Assembly: GCA_947247005.1 (NCBI GenBank) | Contig: OX365950.1 | Location: forward strand, 49,204,761 to 49,268,760 | From: Spisula solida | Lineage: Eukaryota > Mollusca > Bivalvia > Venerida > Mactridae | Direction: 5' to 3' | Length of the DNA stretch: 64,000 nt | Translations under genes and position numbers: made by a program | Notes under the pieces: model-generated | Told to the model about the DNA's origin: nothing | Database searches by the model: none | What the model saw: the letters and a program-made list of their open reading frames with translations, nothing else | Shown here: piece by piece, positions 47,421-62,200 of the stretch | How positions within the stretch are numbered: the stretch's first letter is position 1 | Layout of the letters: every line of letters begins with the position of its first letter

Positions 47421-50400
47421 CTTGTTCTAATCGTTGTCTAAATAGGCATTTCCCAAAACTATATAACCATCCTTGAAATGTCTGCCCTTGACGTATATGC
47501 CAGATAAACACTTTCACTTTTTAAGTGTTCATAATAGTAACATTACTTATCCTACCAATTGACACACTTCTTCTATACCATATGCCATTTGCAATAGGAA
47601 CTTAGGAAGTAGTTATAAAAATTAAGGCAGCAAATGGATGGTCACTTTTTTCGCTGATAATTGACACATATAGGTCAGAAAATTATATAAACGGTATGCT
47701 TGAACAAGAAACTGTTGTAAAATATAAATTAGCAACTTTTTATCACATAATAATGGATTGAGATGGTGAAGAACTATTCATACCATATTGACAACATTTT
47801 ACGTTAAGCAATTACTAAATCTTTCACGTAAATACACTTTCTCTCTCGATACCGGAGGTTATTTGCCAATTAGGCAGGAATAAAACCGAATAACCACACA
47901 CTTACGACTGTCACAGTGGAGCGCACAAAAATGCAGATTGACATCACAAAAGTATCCTAGTTATATGTATAAATATTTACCTACTTCAATTGATATAGAG
48001 ACCTCAGTTATATAATAGACGACATTAAGCCTATTTACAAATGGCTTGATTAAGTACATGAACGTCATCTGATATCATAAGCGTAGGACGATACATCTTA
48101 GAACTGTATGGAGAAGTATATCTACGCTAATTTGGTCATCGTCACTAGTCATTAATCTTGTTTTTCTATTCTCACATACCATAATTTTATCAGTACCATA
48201 TTTATTCCTACGCACTAGTTTCAATAGCATTTCACTAGATTGTCAAATAATCACCAACGCGATTAATGATTTCAGGAGGTTAGAAGCATTACGTCCGCCG
48301 AGCAATCTTTGATGTCGTGTTATCTACCAAATGAAGTCAGATTTTAATCATAGCATTCCATCTCAATGCGTTTCAATACATCATTGTTCAGAAACCCATG
48401 CAGTGATTTGCAGTAAGATTCTACATATCTTTTCTGTTCATGTACGCTCCACAATGGGTCTAAGGACATTCAATGTTTGTATTCGCGAATCTTTGAAAAA
48501 GGTCGTTAATGGGGTATTCATGCTAGGCTCTATACCAATTTTGTATTGTCGTTTGATTAACGTTATGCCCACTGTATAGATAATCGAAGCACAAATTAAG
48601 TCGATGACATATTTAGGGTATTGGAAAGTGAATAGTAGTATAACTAATGTTTGGCCCGGAAATGAACATCTGTTACAAGTCACCTAAGAGAATTTTGGAA
48701 TGTGTACAACGCTCGCAATCAGGAACTCAATAATTCAGGGTTATTAGAACACAACTGTAAAAAGAAGTCCTATTAGAAGAACTATGTTGATTTCGTGAAA
48801 CTAACGTCTCTGATTGATTCAATTCCATTAGTAAATTCAATCATCTGTCTCTAATTTTCGTTTTTCGCCGTACGTACAACTAACCGAACATGCTGCAAGG
48901 CCCAACTAGATACGTTCTTTATAAATATTTGATTGTAATATTCAGTAGTTGACTACAGTGTTTTCCTCACTAATAGAGCACTTTAGCCGACATAAAATTT
49001 ATTCCATCTCTTCGCACCATTTAACATCTACTGGTATTCATATTTTGGATTTCCGGCATACTTAATCTAGAAACATAACGTGTTTGTCATGATATTATAT
49101 AGCGAAATATAAGAATGGTGACACTAATCCGGGTGATGCAAGCTTTGGGTTTCAACGGGTCTTTAAAAATTCACAGTGGATCTTCATGACTTAATACAAC
49201 AGAAAACTAGAGACGCGAGACTCTTGATGTGAAAATCTCTTATTCAATTTTATGTTGTATTATATTAATTTAGTGAAACCACTTCTACTACATACCGGTT
49301 TTTATGTTCTCATATCGTTATTTGATTAATATTTTAAAAGGTCAATAAACAGTCCGGCAATTGCCTGCAATTGTAACAAACTAACCACATACATTGCGAT
49401 GGAAAATCGTAAACGAATTATGGAAACTGTCAGCGGATAATAGCCGATGTGTATATGCAGACCAATCCGTTGTATTATCTGTTCTACTGCCGGTGCATCT
49501 TCCTTTTTTATGCTGATCCTATAGCTACGGAATTACTGGGACAACATTTATTTAGTCTTTAGAACGACGCGGCCTCCGATCGAATCCGAGAACATAGTTA
49601 ACTAGTATAGTAAGATAATCAACTGGAATTTTCGCCACAAAACAGTGTATATATTTTTTAAGCATATATGTATGATAGTTTTCCTTATTCATATTATATA
49701 TACATTGTACCAATTGTCTTCTTATCAGTATCGACGTCTGGTTCTTTTTGGTATATTGATATTGTATGTACAACGCTTCATGTCAGTGTTCCTTTATTAT
49801 GAGCGTATATCACAGGAACTACTGGTACCAGTTATATTTCGTCTTTGGTATGACGCGTCCATATTGTAGTAATCCACTAGCTACCAATTGCCGAACTTTA
49901 TAATTCAGTGCAATGATCAGATGCAATACAAAATTATTAGATTCTCAATGAATGTCTTAATGTACGATGTTAATAAACAAGTAAATGATTCTTGAACATA
50001 TATTATTTAATACGAAGAAAACAACAACATTTATCTATGAAATCTATAAAGTATTTACTTATAACTATGTCAGGGTTTTTTTCGGACTACGTCAGACTCT
50101 TGCGTTGGTGACTAGACGGTGCCGCTGTATTTGTGTGACTTTGGATTGCCTGTGTACTACAGTGTATACTAATGCTGTGTATACTTACAACAAGAGATCT
50201 GACGCGAGCAGATAAGGTGTCAATTCCAGGAAGAAATTATTGATCAATATATAGAAAACAATTACAGTATGGTCGTAGTTTAGGCATTAGGTTCGTTTGT
50301 TATTAACATGCGCACAAATAGCTTGGTTATATCTCAGACAGTCCGTTCTTGTGTTAAAACGTTTTAGGATAATGTATATAGCAACACGTTTTTGACACGA

Positions 50401-52906
50401 ATAAACAAATCTTGCGCTATTTAAATACTCATCAAACCATTTAATAGATATGAATACTATAGCTTCTTATCGATCACTTTCATTCATAATTGTCCATTTT
50501 TAGGTAAAAAGTGTACATATTAAGGATGTGCAATTATGTGATTACTGTTTTCAGCTGTAACTTGCCCTATCGATTTTTTAACAGCTGGAACTTGCACGTT
50601 TAGCTTTTTGATAGCTGAAACTGGGACTTGCAGAGATTCTGTCAAATGCTGCCTTCCCTGTACGTTTTCATTCTCTTTTAATGGATGAATATGACATTGT
50701 TTGTCTTCATAGTGTTCCTGTAGCATTATCGGGATGTCGTGTACCATGCTCTAGAGGCAATAGCGTGTTGCATGGCCACTTCGCAGTATGGTTAAAGTAC
50801 AAACAATATTTTAATTCCATTTTTGTACGCTGAAGAATCGAATTTACATACATGAAACATTGTTCTCGTTAACGAATCGTTAACATTTCATTAAAACCGG
50901 GTACGCTCAAGTGGTTTGCGATATTGTCAAGTCCACTCCCAATGCAGTGTTCATAATAACGTAACGGAAACTAAACTTCCAGTTATATCTCTAAATAAAA
51001 TTAATTTTAGTTTGGCATATTTACCACACCAACATATCAATCTAACAATCTGCTGTTGGTTTCAAAATATAATAAAGCTATCTAGGGGAGGGAAATTTAC
51101 TCAATGTTCGTCGTGAAAATTTCGATAATTTTGATTATTATTACAAAGTTAACCACTTTCAATCGTAAGACAGAATGGTCTTTTAAAAACACGTCTTGGT
51201 GTTTTTGTAGTTGATTAACAGTTCGCAATTCGGATATATCTATACTAATCTGTTAGACTCGGAAAGGGTGAATTATGTAAGGAATTACTACAAGAGTTAA
51301 ACGGGACTTGATTGTGTGAAAAACAAACCTCTTTGATTGTTTACACTTGACTGCAAGAGTGAACAATTAAACAATTATGTGGGTTCATTGGTTTGGAATG
51401 TAGTATCAGAACTTCCTGATGACTCTAATTAAAAGTCGACATTCGTATTTTCGCTTCCTTTCTGTGTAAACCAAATATGAAACATGTTTGTCCTTGAACA
51501 TTCCCGCTCACTGAAATTTAGACTTGTGTTATAGTTGTATTTTTTCTTGGAATTGTATAAATATTAATGAAACCATTCCGTTCTTAGCGTGCGCCTGTCA
51601 ATCGGCATCACTTACTTTATTCGCAATATTAACTAAATGTGTTTGTATTATAAAGTTACCATTGACGTTGGAGATGCCAATTTGCATACGCCTGATTCAA
51701 TTGAATGCACGAAGCCTGCTTTTTCAAAAATGAGTCGTCGACAATCGTCCTTGGGCTATAGTGCACTAGCGTATTATGAATCTAAAACGAAATAAAATAA
51801 AGTATTTTAAAGTGAACATTTAAATACCAATTCATATATTAATTGATATTCCGTGTTATTTAAATTTAATTATATATAATGTTTAAAAAACTTCTCTCCC
51901 TAACAACGATATACATGCCGACCTTAACTTTTTTGTCATAGACAATATGTATCAAATGTCTACTACTTCTCGAACAATATATAACTATGATACTACAAAA
52001 TAACCACCGATGTGAACTTTCCTTGTAAAATCCGCCGTAACCGTTTGGCCATTGGACTACTGATAGCATTCCTTGAAATTGGCACAAGCCCCTGCTAGTG
52101 GCATAAATGCTACAATAATATTGTCTAAAAAAGCCGAGTAACAATGATTCATGAAACCAGAAAAAATGAAGGATTGTCATAAATGCTCCATAGTGACTTG
52201 TAGTCGTATTTGAAATTGATGGAAACCATTAGACGCTATTTAAGATGGCTTTTAATCATTCTAGAGTACCATGCTTCGAAATGTGTCTAGAGCCATGCTT
52301 TGGAAAAATGTTCCAACGTTCTTTGTAAGAGGTGTATCTAATATTTGCGGCAGATAAAACTATCAACTCAATTAATAACAGCAAGTGACACCATTTATGG
52401 TTATTGTTGATTGTGTTGAATACGACCTTCCCTTTTGTTTTCTTTCACAAAAAAGAGTATATTAAGTCAGACAGGGAAGGCAGCACTCAACTTAACCAGC
52501 CGAGCACAGAAAACATTAAAAACACACAAAGCACAATGCCCAACTAAACAAGCGCAGATCCGCCCAAGTCCAAGCTGTCGAAAAGTATAATAAATTATAA
52601 CTAGCTGAATGACCCAGTAGAAAAGATACAGCAACCAAAAGGCGGAATGCCTACGCTGAATGACCTAGTAACAACAGTAAAACTGCTGAACTACATAGTT
52701 ATAGCAGCCTTTAGTCTCAAAAGTTAAATAACAGTATTAAAACATTGAAAGGCCCGTATAAAAGTGTTTGTGACAGTTAGGAGCTAGTAGTTAGTTGTCA
52801 TGGACGTTTCATGTTCCTTCTGGGAGCTATCTATTATCTGTTTGATATCGATACTGAGAAATCTGTCAAATCATTTGAAACCAGAATGGTCATGATCTGT
52901 TCTATA

Positions 52907-54164
52907 CACTTAACCGATTTAAAAACGCAACAGTGGGTTTTTGATAAATTTAAGCCAGTTAAGGTGCATCAATTCTCTTGAAATTTTACATGTGATGAAA
53001 TAAATACATGAAGTTAAAGAAGTGCAAATTTCATTGTAATGAAGCTTTAGATGGTCACAAAACCAAACCTCGAAATGTATTAATCGACAATGTCAAGTTC
53101 GCAAAATTAATAATGTATTTATAAGCTGCAACCTGCTATTAAAATCAGGCGTCTTTGCCTCATTGGCGGGAAAATAAAGTGTTGTAGGATGTTGTTCCAT
53201 ACATCGATGAGGAAAACACGTATCAATCCAAACGCTCAGAAGTTTCTGCTTGATGATGCACTTCTTGACGGCTATTTGTGTCTGTCTTTAAATTTCGTTT
53301 CACGAGTAAAAATGCAAAGACCTCCACAGTCTCAACATGAGTTGTCAGCAAGTTTTTGCCCATCTAGCATAGGCTGCATTGTGTCCGATGGTTAAGTATG
53401 TACATTTCTTATGTCTATGGCATTTCAAACCCGTAACCGGAAGTGGATAATGGAATATGTCAGGATAAATAAGAAGACAGACAATATGAAGCGATTTTCA
53501 ACATGGGTCAAAATAATCATTAATCAAAATGTTACGGAATGTATATTTTAGCGAAATTACTTAATCGTACGCATCGTTGCCTTCAAATTGTAGGTATAAC
53601 AGAAAATATTTTTGACCGGAAGTGGCGTCTTTAAAAAAACATTCGTTTGGTGCCATCATGTTTACGCGCTGGTATCGTCGGCATACCTGACGCAGACAAT
53701 TGTAGATGTAAACTGCCTCTTGAAAACACTATGCAAGTCTAAATATCGTCGACAGACGACAATTAATCTACTTTGCCATGATGAAACGTCACATAACTGC
53801 TTAAAGCAAGTCGGTTGCGCCAGGATGTTATGTATCCTAAAAGCGTGGCACCGAATACAACGCACTTCAAAATTTAATTTTATGTTTTTTTGTTTGGGTA
53901 TCGTTTCGCTACAAATTGTCGGTCAAATCGTCAAGCCCAGTGATTTTGCTAACGCGTCACGTGTAAATAATGAAAATGACGCCACTATGACGTAATTGGC
54001 TAAATTGAAATATTTTTTGTAGAAAATCGTACCAGGCATAAGACAAGCGTCCCATTCATTGGTTTATACTCCAAAAATGTTTATACTCCAAAAATGTTTA
54101 AATAATAATTAATACAAAAAATACCGACCCCCCAAAATTGTTGCGTTTCTAAACCGGTTAAGTG
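52907..54164. mobile_element. TA-flanked DNA transposon, non-autonomous (1258 bp)
   Basis: The left end cacttaaccgatttaaaaac and the inverse of the right end (cacttaaccggtttagaaac) match over about 25 bp. TA dinucleotides flank both ends (52905-52906 and 54165-54166). The homologous site in copy B at about 63729-63736 reads straight through with a single TA, an empty site. Open frames at 53189-53395 and 53612-53995 (both plus) have no recognisable transposase motif, so it is likely non-autonomous. Confidence 0.9.
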
Positions 54165-57100
54165 TACTAGTACATAGTTTTGTGTGAACCTTTTTCTTTA
54201 CCATGCTAAATGTACAGAAAATAGTCCTATTGACACATTGGTACATTTAGCTTATAGGAAAATGGATATCGTTGCATTAAGGGTTCGGTCAGGAAATGGG
54301 CATCTGGTTACGAAAAGGGAATAATATATCGGACAGGGTAGGCAGCATTCAACAGCAACAACAAGGAACGAAAGGCACAATAAGAGCACGCTACCAAATG
54401 ATAGCTTCGTATGCATGAAACAAGACTTATATGAATACTTAGTATATCAAATGCTGACAAAGAGCAATGCGGTGAAGTGACTAGAATGAATTTAGATTCT
54501 AATCAAATATGTTTACTAATTTTCCTGTATGAATATAGTACACGATCTGTATTTTAACCACTTGAAACCAACCTAAACTCAATACAAATATAATATTGCA
54601 TAAAAATGTGTAGCATTTATTGTTTAAAAACATCCATTCCACAAAATGCTCAAAATGAACTGACCACCTGGTCGGAAGTTCCTGGATCTGCCCACTACAC
54701 ACAACATAAGGATTTAATATTCCATCGTTAAAATGCTACTTTCATTATGTTGAATATTTGTTTTCCCTTCGATAGTTGTTTTCGACTTGCTAAATTTGTT
54801 ACAAAGTATTTAAACTGATAAATGTGTGGAGAAAATTAACTTTATCGCGATACTTCATGACAAAATACTCACAGAATAGTCAAATGAATTATAACAGAGA
54901 TCTGTAATGTGGATACACCGTATTTCATGTTATTTTATGTCGTAAACGACATTTAATAGCCCGAATTACGGATCAAGTTATGTTTTATAGGATATTGGCA
55001 ACAAGCTTGTTCAAGCTCCAAGAATAGTTTCTGAAATACTACATAACGCATCCTAAAACTGATAGACAAGGAACAAGTAATGTATTGTTTACAAATATAT
55101 TATTAAATAAATTAATTTTTCATGAAACCACCAGAAGGATCTTACCAACGAGTATATGGTGAGAGTACAGCCACACGTTCTTACTGAGCTGCTTTGTCTT
55201 CACGTGAGTGATCATATAATGCGGAATAGGATATAAATTTTGTTGTGACTTATTGAAACTAATAGACAAAAGTTAAGGACAACGAGTGATAAATTGATAA
55301 TGCAAATGTATAGTCGCATATCCTGCACACAGCAGTTTTTTTTCATAAAACAAACACACTATTTGATGACAATGCCCAGCCCAAAACAGATCAGAGTATG
55401 TATGTTTATTGATAACAACTTTAATGAAACGCATGAATGTTGAAAACCAAACCTTAACTAATTTATATATTACTGTGTATGGAACGATATATTCTAGCTA
55501 AACTAAAGTCACACATAAATCATTGCATGCATTGTGTAAACAATATGATTGTAAAATATGCATGTTGTACACCATAATGTTTGCATTAACAATATCCTCT
55601 TTTTGTTCGTGAATAACACATAATAATATTGTCCGGATATAATCATACATGCAATCACAAAAGCTCTTATAAATGCATTAACTAGGTATGTTAGCAATAA
55701 ATGAGAATGCTACATATTGAATGCAATGTCATGAACTGACAAATTGACGAACAAAGCGCAACATAAAAACATGTATTTGTTTTTTTCGCCAGAACAAATT
55801 GAATCTTCTAAACAAAGCTTGATAATGAACTATTTGTTAGACAGATACAAAGTAGTGCATGCATCATCTTTCAATCATGTTGTTAAATAAAGCACCGAAC
55901 ACAAAACTATTATCTCAAAGCTTTAACCGATAAACGAGCAGCTTATAACATAAACGAGTCAAATACAATAAGATATTATTGATATCGCATGCTAACTTTG
56001 TACATAAGTCTTCTAGTCAATACATTATGGTACACTGATTAACTTTATATTTTACGTGTATTATGCAATGTGACAGTCAGAATATCGTACAAAGAGCTTT
56101 TAATCTATACAATAGGCATTCTATCAAAGGAAATGCTATAATCATGTTCCGATCATGTCAATCGTACAAACATGTAGCTAATGTACATTGGTGTGTGCTT
56201 CACAATAAATCCAGGAATATGTATATACACTAGTTCAATGTTTTTGAACTTCGTGAAAAGTAAATTTCAATTGAACAACTCTCAAACATACCATTGAGAA
56301 ATCCACATTTTCCAGTAAAATTAATTTGCACGTTCATTCAAATCATGTCCTAAAGAGGCCTTTCCCTAACCTAGGTATTAATCTCCCTTGGAAATGTCTT
56401 CCTTCAACGCATATGTGCATATGTAAAACTTCCGGAGTGTTTATAACAGATGAATTCCTGTCTACATCCATCAGCCTGCAAATACGAAGTTAACTCACCA
56501 TAGTATTGTCTCCTTATATAACTACATGTATGTCATTCGCAATTGGAAGTATTAGAGGAATTAACCGATGATCACTTAAGGGAAACAATATAGTTTCGAA
56601 AAGATATTTACCGTATCTAACGTACTAAATCGCATTTTATAAATAATTTTAATTTTACACACATCCTTTACTTTGCTGATCGTACAGATGGCCATACATC
56701 CAATACGTAATTGGCATATTCAGGTCAGTCAGTCATATAAACGGAGTTTCTCAGGTAAAACGGGAACTAGTACGTTTTATCACACAATATGGAGAATTGG
56801 AGATGGTGAACAATTCGTCATACCATATTGACAACATTTTAAGTTAAACCATTACGAAAACCTTAACTCAAATGCATATTCTCTCTCGAAGCCGGAGATC
56901 ATTCGCCAGTTAGGCAGGGACAAAACTGTATGACCACACATTTATGACCGTGTGTTGAACGCAAAAATGCAGATTGACATCACACGTTTTATAGTTTTTA
57001 ATTTACATCTTTACCCGCTTTAAATGTTATATAAACCTCGCTTACATTAGTAATTTACAATTGAAATTATTATATTGTTAGACGATATTAAAAAAATAAT

Positions 57101-57969
57101 GGCTTAAGTATCTCACCTGATAATCATAAGCATCGGACACTTTGTCTTGGGACAGTTTGGAGAAATATATTAACGCTAAGCAATCGAAAACATGAATAAC
57201 TTCGTTGTAAGTACATGTAAATATTACCGATGAATATTAACATCATCAATTTGGTCATCGCCACTAGTCATTAATCATTTTTATTGATACCTGCCACATT
57301 TATAACTACCATGCTTATTCCTACGCACTAGTTTCAATATCATTTCACCAGCTTGTCAAATAATCACCAACGCGATTAATGATTTCAGGAGGTTGGAAGC
57401 ATTACGGCCGCCGAACAATCTTTGGTGTCGTGTTATCTACCAAATGAAATCAGATTTCAATCATAGCATTCCATCTAAATGCGTTTCAATACAGCATTGT
57501 TCAGAAACCCATGCAGTGATTTGCAGTAAGATTCTACTTTTTCATTTTTTTCTTTTCAAGGTTTCATGTGCGCTTAACAATGGGACGGGGGTATTCATTG
57601 TTCGTATTCGCGAATCTTTGAAAAAAGTTCGTTAATGGGGTATTCATGCTACGCAGTATACCAAGTTTCTATTGTCGTTTGATTAACGTTATGCCCGGTG
57701 TATAGATAATCGAAGCACATATTAATTCGTTAACACATTTCTTTATTGGAAAGTGAATAGTAGTGTCACTAATGTTTGGCCGGGAAATGAACGTTTGTTA
57801 CAAGTCACCTAAGGGCATTTTCGAATGTGTACAACGCTCCAATTAGGAACTAAATAATTCAGGGTTATTGCAGTAAGATTCTACTTTTACTTTTTTCTGT
57901 TCATGGTTTCATGTGAGATTAACAATGGGAGGGGGGTGTTCATTGTTCGTATTCGCGAATCTTTGAAAA

Positions 57970-59202
57970 CAGTTTGATCATACAGTAAAACCTGTGTCAT
58001 TATATGCTTGCGAAATATGGGGAACAATCAACACCAAAACTGTCAAAACTAAAAGACCAGATTATAATTTGTTTGATGTGGATCTCGTGTGTGAAAAATT
58101 ACATTTGAATGATTTGAAATATGTCCTTGAAGTTAATAGAAAAGCCACCAATGATGTTATTTATTGCGAACTTGGTAGATTCCCTATACTCGTTAAATAT
58201 TTTAGCAGAGTGATAACCTAAGATTCGGATTCTTTATTAAAAAGCGCTTTTAAGGAAATAACTGCTTTGTACGGATCTAATAAAACCTGTTGGTTGTCCA
58301 GCATTACATTTCTTTTAAAGCATCTTGGAATTAGTCCTGTGGATAAGTATAAGAAGTGTTTATATAGTATTGTTGAAGTTAAGCTCCCAGCCATGTTTAA
58401 AAAACGTTTTGCCAATACAATGTTAAACAGTTATGAACAAGAAACTGGGAAATTAAAAACATATGCCTTGATTAAAACAAATATAGTAAAGGAGAAGTAT
58501 CTTGAGGTCATCAAAAATAGAGATGTTAGAAAATGTTATACAAATCTTAGAATCAGTACACATAAACGCAGAATTGAAACTGGAAGATACATTAAACAGG
58601 ACAAAAAGAAATTAGAAGCTCATGACAGAATTTGTGAATTGTGTAGTTTAAATGAAGTTGAGGACGAAATTCATTTGATTACATCATGTGAAATATATAA
58701 TATTGAGAGAAGGTTATTGTATGAACGTATTGATACAACAAATGTAAATATTGCTACACTTAGTAGTAAAAATAAATTTATTTGGCTACTGTCAAATGAA
58801 AATAAAGATGTTATAACGTATTCGTCAAAGTATATCTCCGATTGCTTTCAGAAAAGAAAACGTTTAACGAACATATGATTAATTTAAAATCATTTAACAT
58901 AATTATGATCTAGTCAAATGTAAAAGTATACCTCCTGTTGCAATAATAATTATGTGAACTTGTCTTTTTTTTTCAATCACTAATTGGTGTTTTTTTTAAC
59001 TATTATGTTGTTAATTAATATGTTAGATGATTTAGTCTGCATTAGAATTTAGATTTAGGTAGTTTTTGTTTCTTTTTCTTACTTGTTGTTAATGATGGTT
59101 AATACGTATTTTGAAACTATAGGCCATGTATATATGTCAAAATTGTATGCCCATATGTAGGCCGAAAATTGGAAATAAACTTTATCTTATCTTATCTTAT
59201 CT
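57970..59202 (+). mobile_element. 5'-truncated LINE (non-LTR retrotransposon)
   Basis: The element starts inside the reverse-transcriptase C-terminal region (FDHTVKPVSLYACEIWG) and ends with 'ggaaataaacttta' plus four 'tctta' repeats, a LINE-type 3' tail. Copy A shows the empty site between 'cagggttatt' and 'agaacacaact' (about 48745), although a 100-bp local duplicate (57866-57968) also lies at the left junction. Confidence 0.88.
57973..58878 (+). pseudogene. LINE polyprotein C-terminus with in-frame stop
   Basis: One reading frame covers 57973-58878, broken by TAA at 58219-58221. The first part reads FDHTVKPVSLYACEIWG, typical of the sequence just after the LINE RT core. After the stop, the frame continues through a helical region to a zinc-binding-like segment, CELCSLNEVEDEIHLITSC (about 58636-58692), the Cys-x2-Cys...His-x4-Cys motif found at the C-terminus of many invertebrate LINE proteins. 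The RT catalytic motif and endonuclease lie upstream of the truncation and are absent. It cannot be active. Confidence 0.87.
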
Positions 59203-62200
59203 TAGAACATAACTGAGAAAGGAAGTCCTGCTTAAAGAACTATGATGCTTTAATGCAACTAAAATCTCTGATTGATTCAATTCACTATGAAACTTAACCG
59301 ACTTGCCTTTTATTTCATTTTTCGCCATAAAACTCGCATAATAGAACATACATAACATAGAAACATTCATGTTTGTTACGATTTCATATTAGAAATGCAC
59401 CCTACGATAATCGTTTGTCCATTTATACCGCTTTTTATCAACAATAAGGAATATTTCTAAAGGCCGTCATCAGCGTTTAGTACCACAATATTGCTTTGGT
59501 GAGTATGGCAACGAAATAAGTGTGGATATGAAATTTCAGAGCATGACATTCGGAGAGGCCAATATATACGGAATGCACTTGGAATGCAGACAGCATGCAT
59601 TTTAAACAACATACCAACAGTGTTTTTTTCGATGGCATTCCGGCTCTTTCCGACTCACGTACGCCCAGTACATGATACAAACGCCGATGTTTACTAAATA
59701 CATGTACCAAACTACATATTAAGTTCAACTCATTGTAACTCGCTGTGTACATGTATGAGTTAGTATTGCTAAACACACAAGAGAACTATATAAAATAGCA
59801 TTCATTATCAATTGAAAAATCAAAATGGAAGTACATTTAAAGATGCTGCCTCACAGATTTGGCTAAAAATTTGTATATCGTGATTTTCCAATCTAACCAA
59901 GTATTGATGTAATAGAAAGCCACTGACGGTTGATTGGTGAAAGATTTGGTGCAAATAAGCAATTTTAACCACTCTCGATATCGCCCACTGAGTATTTTTT
60001 TCTTGAAAAAAAGCGCTAAGTTTCCTTCCAACATGCTTTGTGAATTATGTAAATCACACGTGATCGAACTGTAATATCAACAAACTACAGCGTAAACATC
60101 AATGAGTTATTTGGTTCGTTTTTTACAATTGTTTTCATCAAATGCGAACACATTTCAGGCAATTTAAATAATGGTTGTGTTAATTCTATAGGGTAATAAT
60201 ACCCTATAGAATTTTTTATGTAAAAGTACTGAATAACTACAAAATGCCGATGTTTTGCAAGTTATTTTAGATATCAGTGTGGTTGTTTATGGCATATACA
60301 GGCAACTATCCCAAAATATCGCGAATATTTGACAATTTTATTTTTACAATACCCAAAAACGTGAGGCAGTCCCTTTAATATTAATATTTAATGAGAAGAT
60401 ATCTTATTCAATTTAACGTTGTATTCTATGAATTTAGTAGAACCACCTATATTACATACAATGTACTAGTAAATATGTTCTCATATCGTTATTTAATCCA
60501 TATTTTAACAGGTCAATAAATAGCCCAGCAATTGTCTGCAATCGTAACAAACTTACCATATACATCGCGATGGGATATCGTAAACAATTATTGAAACTGT
60601 CAGCCGATGTAAGCCGATGTGTTTATGCAGATCAATCCGTTGTATCATCTGTTCTACTTGCCGGTGCAATCTGTTATTCAGTTGTCAGACATACAGACAG
60701 ATGTGACCTCAATGTACGTTTTATACATTGCATAGATAAATCGCTTGATCAAAATGTCATGGTACGAAATTGCTGGGTGAATGTACGAGAGACCGATAAT
60801 CTCCATGTAACTTATACCAAGAATCGTTATAGGGCAACAGTGTGAACATAGAATAGATGAAAGCTGGTGTTCATTGTATTGTAGTCTTCCTCTTGTGTCA
60901 AAACGCTCAGGATAATGTACATAGCCACAGCTTTGATGACAAGATTGAAAACATATGGAGCCACTTATTTAAGACGATTTTTTTACCTATAATCTGATTC
61001 ATAGCTGGTTCATGTTTTTACACAGGCCACACAAATGCAACGCAAAGGCAGTACTGCGCACCATTCACAGTAACGGTCCATTTGAAATAAAATATCAACA
61101 GATATACAACCTATATATCAAACCATTTGCATAGTTTAGATTTCTGTAGCTTCTCATTCCAACAATTACATTCATGTTTGTCCAGTTATGGTTAAAACGT
61201 TTATATTAAGGATGAAATTACGTCGAGGTGAAAGAGCAAACAATAGATTAATTCCATTTTCGTACGGCGAAGAAGCACATTTACATAATTCGAAATCGAA
61301 TATCGTTCTTGTCGGCACGAGTTCAACCCCGCTGCGAGGCTGGGCTGCTGTAGTTCCAATCGGAACACCTCAGATACTTTTTAAGAATTACATGTGTGTT
61401 TACTCTGTAGTTCAACTATTTTCGTTTTGCTGAAGAACTCCAAGAGTTAGTTTATTTTTAGATGCTTACGTCACTAGATTTAACTCTAGAATGACAGATG
61501 AACTCGCTTAATAACGTTGCGGTACTAAACTTCCGGTTATACCTCTAAAGTACATGTAGGTCGGCAAATTTACCCCCAAAATTCCAATCTTACAACATGC
61601 TGTTGGTTTCAAAATATAATAAAGCTATCTAGGAGCAGGGAAATTTACTCAATGCTCGTTGTGAAAATTCCGATAATTTTGATTATTATTACAAAGTTAA
61701 CCACTTCCAGTCATCAGAAAGAGTGGTCCTTTTAAAGCATGTATTCATTGTGTTGTTGTTGTTATTGATAAAAAGTTCGCAATTAGGATACACCCACACT
61801 AATATGTTAGACAACGAAACAGATAATTATGTAAGGAGTCATTACAAGTATTAAACGGGATTTGTTTGAGTTTAAAAACTTTGATTGATTGCGCGAGCAG
61901 TGCAAGAGTGAACAAGTAAACAAACATGAGGTTTTAAAGGTTCCAAATGTTATATCAACTATTCCTTTTAACACTAATTAAAACTCGACGGTCGTTTTTT
62001 CTTCCTTTCTCTGTAAACCAAATACGTTTATATTTGTTCTTGTACTCAATGTTCGTCGTGAAAATTTCGATAATTTAGATTTTTATTACAAAATTAACCA
62101 CTTTCAATCGTAAGACTGAATGGTCCTTTAAAACATGTCTTGATGTTGTTGTTGTTGATACAAATTCGCAATTCGGATATATCCATACTAATCTGATAGA

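Larger units (their letters stand above)
46050..55149. repeat. Segmental tandem duplication, copy A
   Basis: Homologous blocks occur in the same order and orientation in copy B. Examples: 'gcttgataatgaactatttg' at 46590 and 55820; 'accaacgcgattaatgattt' at 48252 and 57367; 'aatccgttgt' at 49465 and 60626; 'ccagaatggtcatgatctgt' at 52881 and 63711; 'ggttcggtcaggaaatg' at about 54280 and 63850. The unit is about 9.1 kb without later insertions. No ORF is convincingly conserved between copies. It contains MITE copy 4 (47196-47420) and a unique TA-flanked element (52907-54164). Boundaries are approximate. Confidence 0.88.

Noticed and set aside
48331..48579. Frame with a closely similar start in the duplicated copy (57441-57635)
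   Set aside because: Only about the first 30 codons agree, then frames diverge; this is expected from simple DNA duplication, and a stop precedes it in copy A.
53612..53995. 127-codon frame inside the TA element as a transposase
   Set aside because: No DDE/D catalytic pattern or helix-turn-helix region could be found.
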